A DNA stretch of 64,000 bases from Enoplolaimus lenunculus (Eukaryota > Nematoda > Enoplea > Enoplida > Thoracostomopsidae). The stretch is from positions 62,001 to 126,000 of the forward strand of contig JASANG010001215.1 in the NCBI GenBank assembly GCA_030248215.1, read 5' to 3'. Positions 1 through 11,400 of this stretch are shown one piece after another (position 1 is the first letter of the stretch; each line of letters starts with the position of its first letter). The notes beneath the pieces were generated by a model, which saw only the letters and a program-made list of their open reading frames with translations, ran no database searches and was not told the origin of the DNA. The position numbers were made by a program, and so were the translations under genes.

Positions 1-80
1 TGCGCTTAGGTTTAGGCTTAGGCTTTGGCTTAGGAATATTTGCTTATAATACTGTTCCGCTCCTGTTCTTTACATTGGCC
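1..80 (+). mobile_element. TTAGGC-bearing MITE, family B, right end
   Basis: The copy enters from outside the window: TTAGGC units, then the shared tail tgcttataatactgttccg and the terminal repeat ending ttctttacattggcc. Confidence 0.8.
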
Positions 81-112
81 AGTTTTTCAATATTAATTAA
101 CTGGTCCAATAA

Positions 113-288
113 AGGCCCATGTTACTTGGAGGGGCGTCCCGGTTTATTGTTGGACTTCAATAGAGTTTAAGCTTACGCTTTAACAGATTTATTTTTGTTT
201 AAGCCTTGGCTTAAAGATTTATCTTTAAGCTGAGAGGCTTAAGTATATGCTTACACTACTTTTACGCCCTTCTGTAACATTGGCCCTT
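113..288 (+). mobile_element. TTAGGC-type MITE, family A, diverged
   Basis: Terminal repeats ggcccatgttacttgg and ctgtaacattggccc face each other; the inner TTAGGC units are few and degenerate (gcttaagcc). Confidence 0.6.
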
Positions 289-1340
289 GTGAGAATACCA
301 AGATAAAGTCCGGTTAAGCTAAGGCTTAGAGTCTGATTTAGGTTCAGGTTTGGTCGTGGAGGAAGTGTACATGGACGCAAATATCGGCCAACAAAACAAA
401 GAATTAACTTATTCAATTTTACAGCCACGCTGTAGATTAATATTAGTCAAAATTCGCTATTTGATATATTTTAACGCGGTGTCAATAATGCAAATTGACT
501 GAAATTAACTTTGACAAAAGAAATTAGTTGTATTTATAAAGAATCAAAACAATATTAATCTTAAAATTAATATATTTTAAAAGATCGAAACAAGGAAAAA
601 TATTGGATACCGTCGTATTTGCTTATAGGAAACGACTGAACTTTGCCTTTATTATTAGTATTTTGAAGAATTATTGAGTAAACACGGTTGCTATTATGTG
701 TTCGTCGAAATGCATCTTTTAGATTCGCTCAGGCGCAGTGGGGGTGACAGAGGACGCCGTCCTACCGCCGTTCGAACAGTTTCTTCCCCCCCCCCGGCCA
801 AAATTTTTTAACTGCGTAATTCTATATTAGCAAAAGCCCCCTCTGGAAAACTTCTGGACCACTTTACTGGAACATTTTAGCCGCAGGGTGGGCAATATTG
901 ATAATACTGAGTCTCCTCGCTTATATTTTAAATCATCACTGTGTGATTTGCTTGCAGATTAGCTTTCCTTTTAAAACGACTTGCCAATTTAAAATTGAAT
1001 TTCAATTCACCTCTTACATTTTAAGCGAAATAATTGTGGCGTAAAAACCTAATTAAATCACAAATTTTGTGATTAGCAAAGGTTGATTGTTGAAAAAAAT
1101 CGTCTAAAATTACATATACATGGTTTGATTGGTTGGTTAATATGTCGCCGCTTGCATATCTTATTAAATTAACTAATTTAAGGTATTGTGTCTATAATTT
1201 GTCGTAGACGGTGAACTAATGTTGTTTGGGTGTCAAGGGAATCGCGTTAACCCCGTGGAAATGAAACTGAATACATCGCTTCGTGGCGACAGACTAAACT
1301 CCATAGTGACCCAACAGACTAATCTGATACCATTGAAAAC
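289..1340. other. No gene recognised
   Basis: AT-rich sequence. A C9 run lies at 787-795 beside a short GC-rich patch (gacgccgtcctaccgccg). I see no exon-like frame with splice sites. Confidence 0.5.
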
Positions 1341-1500
1341 CGAAAATGCTTAAGTGTATGCTAGGCTTAGGCGTAGGCTTAAGCTTAGGTTTAGGCTTAG
1401 GCTTAAGCTTTGGCTTAGGTTTAACTTTAGGCTTAGGCTTAGGCTTAAGCTTAGGCTTAGGCTTAGGCTAGGCTTAGGCTTAGGCTTAAGGCTCGGATGA
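1341..1500 (+). repeat. Interstitial (TTAGGC)n array
   Basis: About 20 units of TTAGGC with TTAAGC, TTTGGC and TTTAGGC variants, without clear terminal inverted repeats. Confidence 0.85.
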
Positions 1501-2108
1501 ATATCTGTTCTACGGAGACAAGCAACGTCAAATGCGTACAACGCTTTGCAGGCTATGAAGTAATACAGCACGTCGTCGGCGCTAAAGTGGTGAAATATTA
1601 TCTAGAAATCGATCATATTCGATGCTACAGAAATAACTTTTTCAACCAACTCAAAACCCAAACAAAATATCTTGACCTGAAACGACTGTGACCAAGTTAC
1701 ATAAATATATGCCGGCGGATCAAATGAGGGCCACTCTTGTCTAGCGCCAATTACAGAAAAGGGCGTCCCCATGCGGGCATACGAGACAATGACACCCAAA
1801 TTCGGCTGATGTCCCCCTCAATTGGATTCGGTCAAAAACCAAACAGTCTTGAATTACAATTGTATGGTCCATCCAAAATTATTTGGTACCACAAAATGTA
1901 TTACCCATGATTTAGTGTTAAGATTTAGCACTGAAATTGCGTTTGGCGGCTTGCTTGCGAGTTGTTTTTCACTGCTATATCTCAACTAAGCAATCCCTTT
2001 GGAAACTTTCTAGATCTGCTACTTCATATATTAAAAAAACCAAACTGAAAAAATTATTTGCCTTTTACTAAAAAAGACTCGGAACAATTATTAGTTAAAG
2101 TTTGTAGT
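1501..2108. other. No gene recognised; dispersed repeat fragment
   Basis: Around 1918-1975 the text agatttagcactgaaattg and ggcttgcttgcgag recurs, often inverted, at 8080, 17450, 17790 and 44540, marking a small dispersed repeat. The rest is featureless. Confidence 0.45.
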
Positions 2109-2363
2109 TACACTGTTAATTCCAGTGAGTTAATTTCGACTCAGATCGAGTTGAATCAGTCAGTCTAAGTTAGGAATATCAAAACTCATAATTTTGAGTT
2201 AATACAACTCATTCTGATTTAATTAATCAACTTTCCCGGAATTAAATCAACTGTCAGAGTGAAAATCAATTCGTAGAGGGAGTTAACGTTTGCTGTTATT
2301 AACTCAGAATTAACGAACTTTTCGTTTGAGTTGATTAATTTACTCATTGGAATTTACAGTGTA
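2109..2363. mobile_element. Foldback MITE of the GAGTTAA type
   Basis: Ends are acactgttaattccagtgag and ctcattggaatttacagtgt, imperfect inverted repeats; the inside alternates gagttaat/attaactc words. Related pieces lie at 23250-23440, 54260-54390 and 58410-58460. Confidence 0.7.
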
Positions 2364-2520
2364 GCACTGCAAACAACAGTAAGTTTCTTCTAAACAATCC
2401 AACATAGTTTATATCATAGGGTGCAGCCAGGAGCAGCAGGTAACAAATCATTATCAGTGATTTTTATCCAGTTTAGGACATTTTTCAGGACTTAACATAA
2501 GAAACCCCTTTCAGAATTTT

Positions 2521-2741
2521 GGCCCATGTTACTTTAAGGGGCGTTCAGGTTTCTGGTGCGTCTATAAAAGAGCAGATTTAGATTCTAGATTACACTTTTT
2601 TGCTTAGGATTAGACTTAGGCTTAAGCTTAGGCTTAGGATTGGGCTTAGGCTTAGGAGCTCATTTTTGTAACGCTTAGGCTTAGGCTTAGGCTTAGGAAT
2701 AAGCTTAATCTACTGTTACGCCTCTTAAAGTAACATTGGCC
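2521..2741 (+). mobile_element. TTAGGC-bearing MITE, family A
   Basis: TIR ggcccatgttactttaaggg at the left, cttaaagtaacattggcc at the right; then gattctagattacac, ttttttgcttagg, two TTAGGC blocks separated by a short spacer, and aagcttaatctactgttacg. A reference copy for family A. Confidence 0.9.
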
Positions 2742-4182
2742 AGAATTTTCATAGAACTGTAGCTGTACCCCCTTTTCCAAAATAACAGCTTCGACAGTTC
2801 TCCGGTGGTTTGAGTGCAAAATTGTAAATTATGTGTTGCGATCGTTCAAGTTTAATAATGTATAAAATTCTAAACTTTCACTGTACCTACTCATTTGAGT
2901 AAAAAACCCCAAGTTTTCTAATTTAGTTTATATATCGGGCATAATTTAATTACGAGAACGTAAGGTACCAGTAAAATTTAAAAAAATGGTAAATCGAATT
3001 CGCTGTCAAAATATTGGATTTGTGCAAAAATCGCCTTCAGTAAATCAAATTTTGAATTAAGCATCGTCAGCTGCGCATTCTGTACAAATTATGCCCGAAT
3101 TACAATTGATTAAGCAACGCACGGGCGTTCAGCTGTATTCTTTTGCAATCATCTCGGTGGTCCCACGCTTGTGATCGAATGTGCCAATAAACAGATATAA
3201 AATATGTTTTAAATCGCAAAAAAAATATTTCGGCGCTAGAGATGTAAAGCTTCACTGATTACCTTAGCTCGCAGCGACGTGGGGCAACATACGGCACCGC
3301 GCGTTATAACAAAAAAAGTTGTAATATGACGCGATTCGCCTGACACCGCGTACAAACGCCACCCACCTTTTTGCAAACCGAAAAAAATGTTAACAATTTC
3401 AAGAATAATTCGCTACAATAGGTCAATTGACAAAAAAAGACTATAATTTCAACAAAAATTCACCCTTTTATTTACTCAAAAAAATTGTCTTAAATTAGCT
3501 TAAATTATACATTTCCAAGTATAACAAAGTACAACACGTCATTTAACATATTACTCAAATTTGGACAATTATTAATATATATATTGTGCATAAATTTAAA
3601 ATGTAGGCACTGCGCGAGCTTTAATACATTTTCGACATTTTGAGATTATAAAATTTCAACGGCGGATTCAAAAATTTCCCAACGATGGGGCGTGTTAAAA
3701 AAACTCGCGAACGAAGCGAACAAGAAACCAAATTCTATGTACAGCAACTAATACGAAATTTTGGATTTGATCTCTGTTCCACGGGGGCGATAGTCTGGAA
3801 GCACCCGCTGTTTACAGTCGCTAGTGCAAATGTTGAACAGCTGAGTGGTAAAAAATCTGTCTTCATAATAAAACGCGTCTATAGAAATTGCTTTTATTCG
3901 CTTGACGTCCAAGATTTTAATGAGAGGTAATCATATTGAAAGAGTATTTTGTGAAAATACAGCCAAAATTTCACTAAAAAATAGGCGTTCAACAAGATGT
4001 TTTGAGTTACAAATTTAGCGTTTTGTATGGTGGCAGGCACTACAGTCAAATCACATGAGAGCGAAACTTCAATAAGCAAGACTACATTTTGATAAACAAA
4101 ACATAGCAATCTTGTAGCGAAAATGAAACGTATTAACCCATCGCAACCTGGCTTTATTTGGCCGAGAACGCAAAAACGTTTC
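2742..4182. other. No supported gene
   Basis: AT-rich. A GC-rich patch at 3265-3365 (gacgtggggcaac, gacaccgcgt) resembles the CGTCCGG hairpin family. An ATG frame at 3685-3930 (81 codons, MGRVKKTRERSEQETKF) ends near a possible gtaatc donor, but nothing else supports it as an exon. Confidence 0.4.
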
Positions 4183-4498
4183 GGCTCATGTAAAGATGAG
4201 GGGCGGAACGTTTTTCTGTGGGACTGCATTAGAGTAAGTTTAAGCATTAGACTAATTTTTTTGCTTGGCTTAGGCTTAGGCCTTGGCTTACGCTTAGGAA
4301 TATGCTCTTTCATGCGCTTAGGCTTAGGTTTAGGCTTAGGCTTAGGAATATGCTCTTTCATGCGCTTAGGCTTAGGCTTAGGCTTAGGCTTTGGAATATG
4401 CTCATTCTTGCGCTTAGGCATAGGCTTAGGTTTAGGCTTAGGCTTAGGCTAAGGAATACGCTTATAATACTGTTCCGTCCCTTTTCTTTACATTGGTC
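4183..4498 (+). mobile_element. TTAGGC-bearing MITE, family B, long form
   Basis: Left end ggctcatgtaaagatgaggg, then aacgtttttctgtgggactg, ttagactaatttttttgctt and four TTAGGC blocks separated by the spacer gaatatgctctttcatgcgc; right end cttttctttacattggtc. Confidence 0.9.
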
Positions 4499-5941
4499 AA
4501 CATTTCAAACAGGGCACAAAATATTGTTTTAAAATTAATTTTGTTTAATGCTGTCGAAAAAATTTACAGCAATGGAGAGTACATTTGGCCGCCCCATCCG
4601 TAGTTGTAGCTACCTAAAGTGATTTGAAGTACTGCTATATTGACCAAATGTTGTATCATTGCGAGTCAAAACGTTATTCGGATAGTTCTGTTTTCGTTAT
4701 TTGTTTAATCCACTTATACTCTCTGCCAAATTTATGTCAACCTCAAAATCGGTACAGAAATAGCACAATTCAAATAAGAAAAATGGCCTAAATTTGAAAC
4801 CTAGTCATTCACTCGTTCGAAAACGTACAAATCATTGCACCATCTTGTGTAATTTTAGATGCTATGCACATTTGAGAATATATACCGGTCTACGAATATG
4901 TATTACACAACTGTAGAATTTTTCCCACTTACTGAAACAAAGTTAGAAATTTAAGGTATTTGAACATTTCCTCTATACAAACATATGCCTAAGTATTATT
5001 ATCCTAAGTCTAAATTTTATGCCAAAATTTGAACATTTTGAAAACTGTGACGCAAGAGTAACAGGGTTCTGTGGAGATTTGCGTAAAAAAATTGTTTGCA
5101 GTAACCGATCGCTAGCAGAATCGAACTTTTAGATTGTCTGTGTGATTAACAACGACATTTTAGTGTTATGCTGAAGCGAACGGAACAAACAAACTATTAG
5201 GCAGTATCTAATCATGGGCGTAGCCAAGATTATGGTCTGAGGCGCAGGTTGTAAACGCATAGTACAAATAAAGCAAACAGGGAACGTATATTGACCAAAA
5301 TTTACCGAAACGAATACGAAATCCAGAGAGCGATAAAAATAACGAAAAACAGAGGACATGTATTTAAATGTAAAAAGTTTCAAAGATGTTTTATTTTTCT
5401 GCAAACTCAATTGAGGCATGTACATACTCATTGGGCTTCGTAAAATTTTGAAGAAAACTTAGCGAATGCATCGAAATTTTTAAGACTTTCAATGTATTTC
5501 GTAATGCATCGTTTTGAGCATACAAATAACGGAATTTCCGGTATATCTATAGCGGAACTGGAAACGAACAACGAGTTTTGTCCGGAAATCGACATCCGGT
5601 TACTTCGTTGCGTGTGGAGATTCACTTCAATTACTTTATAAATAAATAAGGTGTTGTTTTGAAATCTATTTGTCTCCTCAGCAAGTATTTTAAGAGATAA
5701 ACTTGTCAAAGGCATTTAAGGGTTGTAATGGCTCAAGTGCCCCCCACTGCTTACGCCGCTTGTAGTAAGTAAGTAGTTTGTATTGATGTTTGCTGTATAT
5801 TTTCTTGCTGCATATTTTCAGACACGACGGAACATTTGACAAAATTCGAAAAACTGTTTTACCTGTTGTCATTTTGGCCAATGCAAAGAAGAGAGGCTTG
5901 GTAATTTGAAGTTCAAGTAATTACTGCTGCAATTGTGAAGT
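4499..5941. other. No gene; partial copies of the TAAACGGA foldback family
   Basis: 5270-5700 shares gtttcaaagatgttttattt and gcatcgaaatttttaag with 34603-34980 and both arms of 38451-39060, so it is a diverged arm of that foldback element. The remainder is anonymous AT-rich DNA. Confidence 0.5.
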
Positions 5942-6144
5942 GGCTCATGTATGGAACAGAACCGGATCGTTTTTCGGTGAGGCTGTAATAGAGTCAGTTT
6001 AAGCTTTAGATTAACATTTATGCTTAGGCTTATGCTTAGGAATAGGCTCATCCTTACGCTTAGGCTTAGGCTTAACTTTAGGTTTAAGCATAGGCTTAGG
6101 AATATGCTTATACAACTGTTTCGGCCCTGTTCTATACATGGTCC
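5942..6144 (+). mobile_element. TTAGGC-bearing MITE, family C
   Basis: Left end ggctcatgtatggaacag, right end cggccctgttctatacatgg; agtttaagctttagatta and TTAGGC units lie inside with spacer aggctcatccttacgc. Confidence 0.85.
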
Positions 6145-6776
6145 ATTTAAATAATTTAAAGTGCATAAATCTTTAATTATCTTATATTCACGCTGTAATA
6201 TGTCTGCATGTCAGCTTTAAAATTTTGCTTCTTTATGAAAAAAACGCAGGGAGAATGTTGTTGCCGGTTGGACGTCCCTGGAAATTTTACATTCGCATCA
6301 TTAATTCCTTCTGACACCACAATAGCCTATCACCTCATAAGTTAAAAGAAAATTGAAATTTCAAGCGTCTTTGCAACGCATTCCGGTTTTTGTTTTTAAA
6401 ATTTCAGGTATTAAATTGTTTAAAGAGGTCCATTGCAAAGCGGCTACTACAAAACAACTTTATTCCTTTTGTTTTCTAAACGCTCATTAAAACGCGTGCG
6501 TCGCTTATTTTTTCTCAAACACGAAATTGTCTCATTTTAAGATTAATTTTTTTTTGTGAGAATTTGTTAAAACTAAACGCAAAAAGTATGCTTTTCTGTC
6601 GACTGGATTCTTGTTAACAACCTGAAATCTGATTAAGAATTTTTGAGACAAATTTTGCGTACAAAAATGCGAGTTTTGTTCGACTGCTAAAATTAAAATA
6701 CATCTTGGCAAGGTGGCACTGCGGGTTTAGTTTGCTTTGGATGGCGCTGTACATTTTTGGCTTATTTAGGTATTTT
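6145..6776. other. No feature recognised
   Basis: AT-rich sequence on both strands without recognisable coding, RNA or repeat-family signal. Confidence 0.45.
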
Positions 6777-6973
6777 GGCCAATTTTACATTAAGGTGCGT
6801 AACAGTATATTAAGCATATTCCGAAGCCTAAGCCTAAGCGTTGCAAAAATGTGTTCCTAAGCCTAAACCTAATCCTATTAGCCTAAGCTTAAGCAAAAAA
6901 TATAATTTAGAATCTAAACCAACTCTTTTATAAACCCGCCAGTAACCTGGATGCCCCTTAAAGAAACACGGCC
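6777..6973 (-). mobile_element. TTAGGC-bearing MITE, family A
   Basis: Ends ggccaattttacattaagg and gccccttaaagaaacacggc; inside GCCTAA units, gttgcaaaaatgtg spacer and aatctaaaccaactctttta. Read on the minus strand it matches 2521-2741. Confidence 0.85.
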
Positions 6974-7146
6974 GGCATTTTTATTTTATTCGGCGTCGTC
7001 CGGCATCGCTTAGCAACGCCGTTGTGCCGTCGGATAACGGCCGTACAAACGTTTGTAATTTTTTGGCTTATGATGCAGTCCAAAGGATAAGTATAACGCT
7101 ACCATAATCGTCAATTTTGCCAGTTAAAAGTTAGATTTATGCAAAT

Positions 7147-7603
7147 TCCACAATATCATGCGTGCACCAGATGACTTTTGAGGAGGTCGTGTGATGAACA
7201 CTGAATCTTATTTGTCTTCAGTGCGTTGCATACTGAAGCTTTTTAGCTTTAGCGTGCAGCGCGCTCAAACTTTTTTGGCTTCAGTATTAAGCACACTGAA
7301 GCTTTTCGACTTCAGTGTGAAGCACACTAAAGTGTTTTTGGCTTCAGTGTTCGTCACACTACCACCTCAAAAATCCCCTAGCGTACGCATGGTATTGTGG
7401 AATTTGGCTTCAGTGCGTTGTATACTGAAGTTTTTTAGCTTTAGCGTGCAGCGCGCTGAAACTTTTTTGGCTTCAGTATTAAGCACACTGAAGCTGTTCG
7501 ACTTCAGTGTGAAGCACACTAAAGTGTTTTTGGCTTCGGTGTTCGTCACACTACCACCTCAAAAATCCCCTAGCGTACGCATGGTATTGTGGAATTTGCA
7601 ATA
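7147..7603. mobile_element. Foldback element with TTTGGCTTCAGT repeats
   Basis: Inverted ends attccacaatatcatgcgtg and acgcatggtattgtggaatt with tgacttttgagg just inside. The interior is two ~190-bp tandem copies built of ttggcttcagt/acactgaagc hairpin words. A second copy is at 33596-33853. The long open frame here is a by-product of the repeat. Confidence 0.8.
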
Positions 7604-7869
7604 GGTGGAAAATTTTATTTCATTTCGGGCGTTTGCCGTGCAAAATTTAGTTTTAAGAAAATGCACTAACGTAGACTGCAATTTCATTTATGTTTGCCAG
7701 CATATCTAACAACTAGGCCGCAAAATGAGGATCCGACAGAACAGACTAGAATTTTGAAAAAATGTTAGCAAATTTAAATAAAATCGTTAAAGCAAAATCC
7801 GTCAGTGGACAAATAAGCAGGAACACAAGACCAATTATTGCTAGGAGTGTCAAAGAAGTATGCCGCAGC

Positions 7870-8033
7870 GGGCCGGTAGTCAAAACGGGAGCCATGTGTG
7901 GGCTCAGCAGCCCCCTTGGAAAATTGTTGCCCCCCCAGAAAAATTTCAGCCTTTCGTATAACTCATTGAAAACCATTGATTTCCCATCCTGAAAATTTTT
8001 AGCCCTCTTCGCAAGGTGAGTTAGCTACGGGCC
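7870..8033. mobile_element. MITE of the GGGCCCGTAGCCAA family, copy 1
   Basis: Matches 56195-56354 along its length: gggggct...cccccttggaaaa, caacc/cagcc, cattgaaaac, aatttttagccctc, and closing gtgagttagctacgggcc. Confidence 0.7.
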
Positions 8034-8267
8034 AGTGCAGCAGCTTAACGTAGCGACCAGTAATCTGGCAAGAAAAATTTAAGAAACCTCGCAAGCAAAA
8101 CGAACGAAAAGCAAGCGCAATTTTTGGCATTAAATGTTTTAAATTCCAACATGAAACTTTATTTTAATTGGGTATCAGAGTGTCAGCGACGTCCATTTAT
8201 TTTTCTAAAGGTTGCCGACTGGACACTCCTGTGATACCCTTGTTTCCGCATACCTGCATATGAATCT

Positions 8268-8395
8268 GGCCAATGTATAGAACATATAAGCATATTCCTA
8301 AGCCTAAACCTAAGCAAAAAAATTAGTCTAAAGCATAAGTTTACTCTACTGCAGTCACGCAGAAAAACGTTCCACCCCTGATCTTTACATGGGCC
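8268..8395 (-). mobile_element. TTAGGC-type MITE, hybrid ends, short
   Basis: Left end ggccaatgtatagaacat (family C-like), right end gatctttacatgggcc (family B-like), with only a few GCCTAA units between. It lies about 80 bases upstream of the gene-1 start codon. Confidence 0.75.
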
Positions 8396-8476
8396 CAAAT
8401 CTTTAATACTGTGTTTTCAATCAGATTCTGTAGATTTGATATACGAAGAAGTAAGCTTACTATTTAAACCATCAGA

Positions 8477-11400
8477 ATGTTACTTATGCAAGGGTACAAA
8501 TTCAAATTGTGTTTTTTGTTTTTGGTGGTAACTGCTGTTAAAGGTAAGTGTATCGATTCAGCTCGCCCGGTGCGGTTGAAATGTTTTTAATTTTTCAGAT
8601 CAGACCACTGGTCCACGAGTTATAGTCAAATAACTTATTTAACGCTACCACAAATCGATTTCAGAGCGTCAAATAAAGTTATGTGACCATAACTTGTGTG
8701 TCTGATTGCAAAAAAATTTAACACCATTCAACTTAACGCAACAAGCTACGTCGAATGAAGAGATGTCTTCAGAACGGCGCAAAATCAAATTTTCAAAAAT
8801 TCAAATTTCAGCTTAGAATGATCAAGGGATGTCATGAGAAGCTCAAAATTCTTTGATGAACAAAAAACCGAAATTTTCCATCTTTGAGCTTAAAACGTAA
8901 AAGATTAAACATATTTTCGTTTTTAAGTCAACTATTGATCTTATAGTATTCGTCAAATTATAGTAAACATTCGTAATACTGACACTTATAGGTTAGTTAT
9001 ATGCAACACACGTAATGCAGTTTTCCCAATATTGACTTGCGAGTTGCTCAATATTGTCACACTTTCCTTTTACTGACACACAAAATTTCAATCAAACGAT
9101 GGTTAAATCGCATCTGTGTGACAATGTATCGTTGAGTAGAGTCCAAACCTGCTACCCAAATGTCAAAAAATTCTACTTGAATGATAACATGTCGTTGTTT
9201 TAGCATTAATAACTGTCTTTGTAACGTATAGACATGATCAAAGCATACATAGACATGACTTTGTTGTACATATTTTGGCTATTTCTCAGATGCATACAAA
9301 ATTCCAGATAATATAAAAAAGTGCGGCAGTTTACAGATTTTCAAGTAATGTATATCCAAAGTCGCGGTAACATGTGTTATTGCAATTGACTAAGTATGAT
9401 TGGTACACAAGTTTTACAAAAACTCATTTTTGTGGTTTTTCCACCTCAAGTTTCATGTTCCCACGTTTGACCCTCCATGCATTGTAGCCATTCAATTCCA
9501 GAACCATCTCTATAGTAATCCACCTTGCACTGCTGGCATATCCATTTAGTAATCCACCTTGCACTGCTGGCATATCCATTTACTTTTCGCCTTCTTTTTT
9601 AACGTCTGTGCGCCAGTGGAATTTGATGGACTACGGTGTTTGCTTGATTGAGGGCTTTTTTGCGGCGAATTTAGGCAGTGTTTTTACTTTTATCATTCGT
9701 TGCAAAGCTTTTTTAGCGTCATGTTGCCCAGAGCGCACTGGCGTTACTAGTGATTGAAATGTAACTTCCCTATTTTCTTGCAAGGCGTTGTTGCCAGTTG
9801 ACAGAGTGGTTGAGGCTCTAGTATTGGGGTGACCATCAACCGCATTTTCGGGTTCACCTAGGTTTTGAGACGTTGTTAATTTCAAATTTTCCGGTGTTTG
9901 AACGCCATCGCTGGCGGAAAGATTCGAATCTCCTTCAACGACAGCACCTTGCAGTATAGTATAAACGTTATCACCATCCAACGAAGATCTCTCAATCTGC
10001 CCAGAATTACCTAAAAGCAAATTTTCGTTTGACATGACACCACAGGACATATCGCAATCGTTCGTACAGTATGTTTCCTGTACATCGGTGCACGCACTGT
10101 TGTTTCCTTCGATAACAACCTCGTTATCTACTGCTATAGCAGAAGCAGGATGTATTTGAAATGCCGGTAAATTGTCGTGCTGCAATAGGTTATTATCTGT
10201 TTGATGGACTTCTGTTTCAATGCTAACGGAATTTGAATGTTCTGTGTTGTTAGATGAACTGGAATTTGCTACAAGCGCTGTGGACGTGATGAACGCTTCT
10301 TCGTTGATCGCAGCAGGATTGAAAGGAAACAGACCTGTTTTTCGAAAACCTGACTGCGCGCGTTCAGTAGTCGCCGACGCACGATATGCAGGTGCAAACA
10401 GCGACCCGAAATCGGATCTTGTAATGACTTTGCCAGGATTGTTAATCATGAACATACGACAACGTTCCTGCCAAGAACGTTTAAAGCTTCTAAACGCCGG
10501 TTTGTCTAGCGGTTGCAAATGAGCGGAAGTGTGTGACGGTAACTGCAGTAACAACACCTTCTGACGACGTGCTTCAGTTAGCAATTCGATCGATTTATCA
10601 AGTTAAAGTTTTATTGAAATCGCTTAGCATGTTAAAATCAAAATATCGATCCGTGTCACGTCACTGCTTCGTAAACTAAGAATAAAAACTTCAACCAATC
10701 ATATTCATTCATCAGCATGTTACAGCTTGGTTTTACTCCTGAGTGTCGCTACGGCAACCAAAAAGCCAACGTTTGGGTTACGTAACAATTAAAACCTTTA
10801 AAAGTGTCAGTAATAGGAAAGTGTCAATATTACGAAAGTTTACTATACATATTTTAAATTGACATTTGTTGTTCTCACCAAGATAAATAGCTCGCAGGAT
10901 ATAAAGCTAACGATAATTTATAATGACAGTGTGTAAATTTTGGAGCTATTTTTAAACAAGATCCGCCTGTTTTTTATACATTTTGAATGATTTGAAACAT
11001 TTAGTTTAACTCGAATTGAAAGTTTAAAGTTTAAAAGCGCAGCGTTCGTGCTTACAAAGATAATGGCAAAATCTATTTGGTGATGTGCGGTAGCGCGCGG
11101 CGACGTGCGGCAATTTTTTTAAATAAAAAATTTGCTTGCCGCACGTCAACGTCTAACGGCGTCCGCCGGCGTCTGGTTACACGCGGCAAGTGTAACAGAA
11201 CCCATATATACGATTTTGTTTTCAACACTTTAGCGACATATCGTCCAGCTGCGCAAATTTCACCATATTCAACTAACGTTGGTCAGCCGAGTTACCCGTC
11301 TGTCAGCTCTTACTCAACAGGTAGCGGTGGCTCCCGAGGCAGTTATGGCGGACAAATGCCCAGCTATCCTTCGCCAAGTACGTATTCAAGCGGAATAAGC

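Noticed and set aside
3685-3930. 81-codon ATG frame MGRVKKTRERSEQETKF...
   Set aside because: Plausible start, but no homology, no partner exon and overlap with nothing conserved; left unannotated.
7191-7604. 137-codon frame with two identical halves
   Set aside because: It lies wholly in a foldback element whose hairpin words generate the open frame; the other strand is open too.
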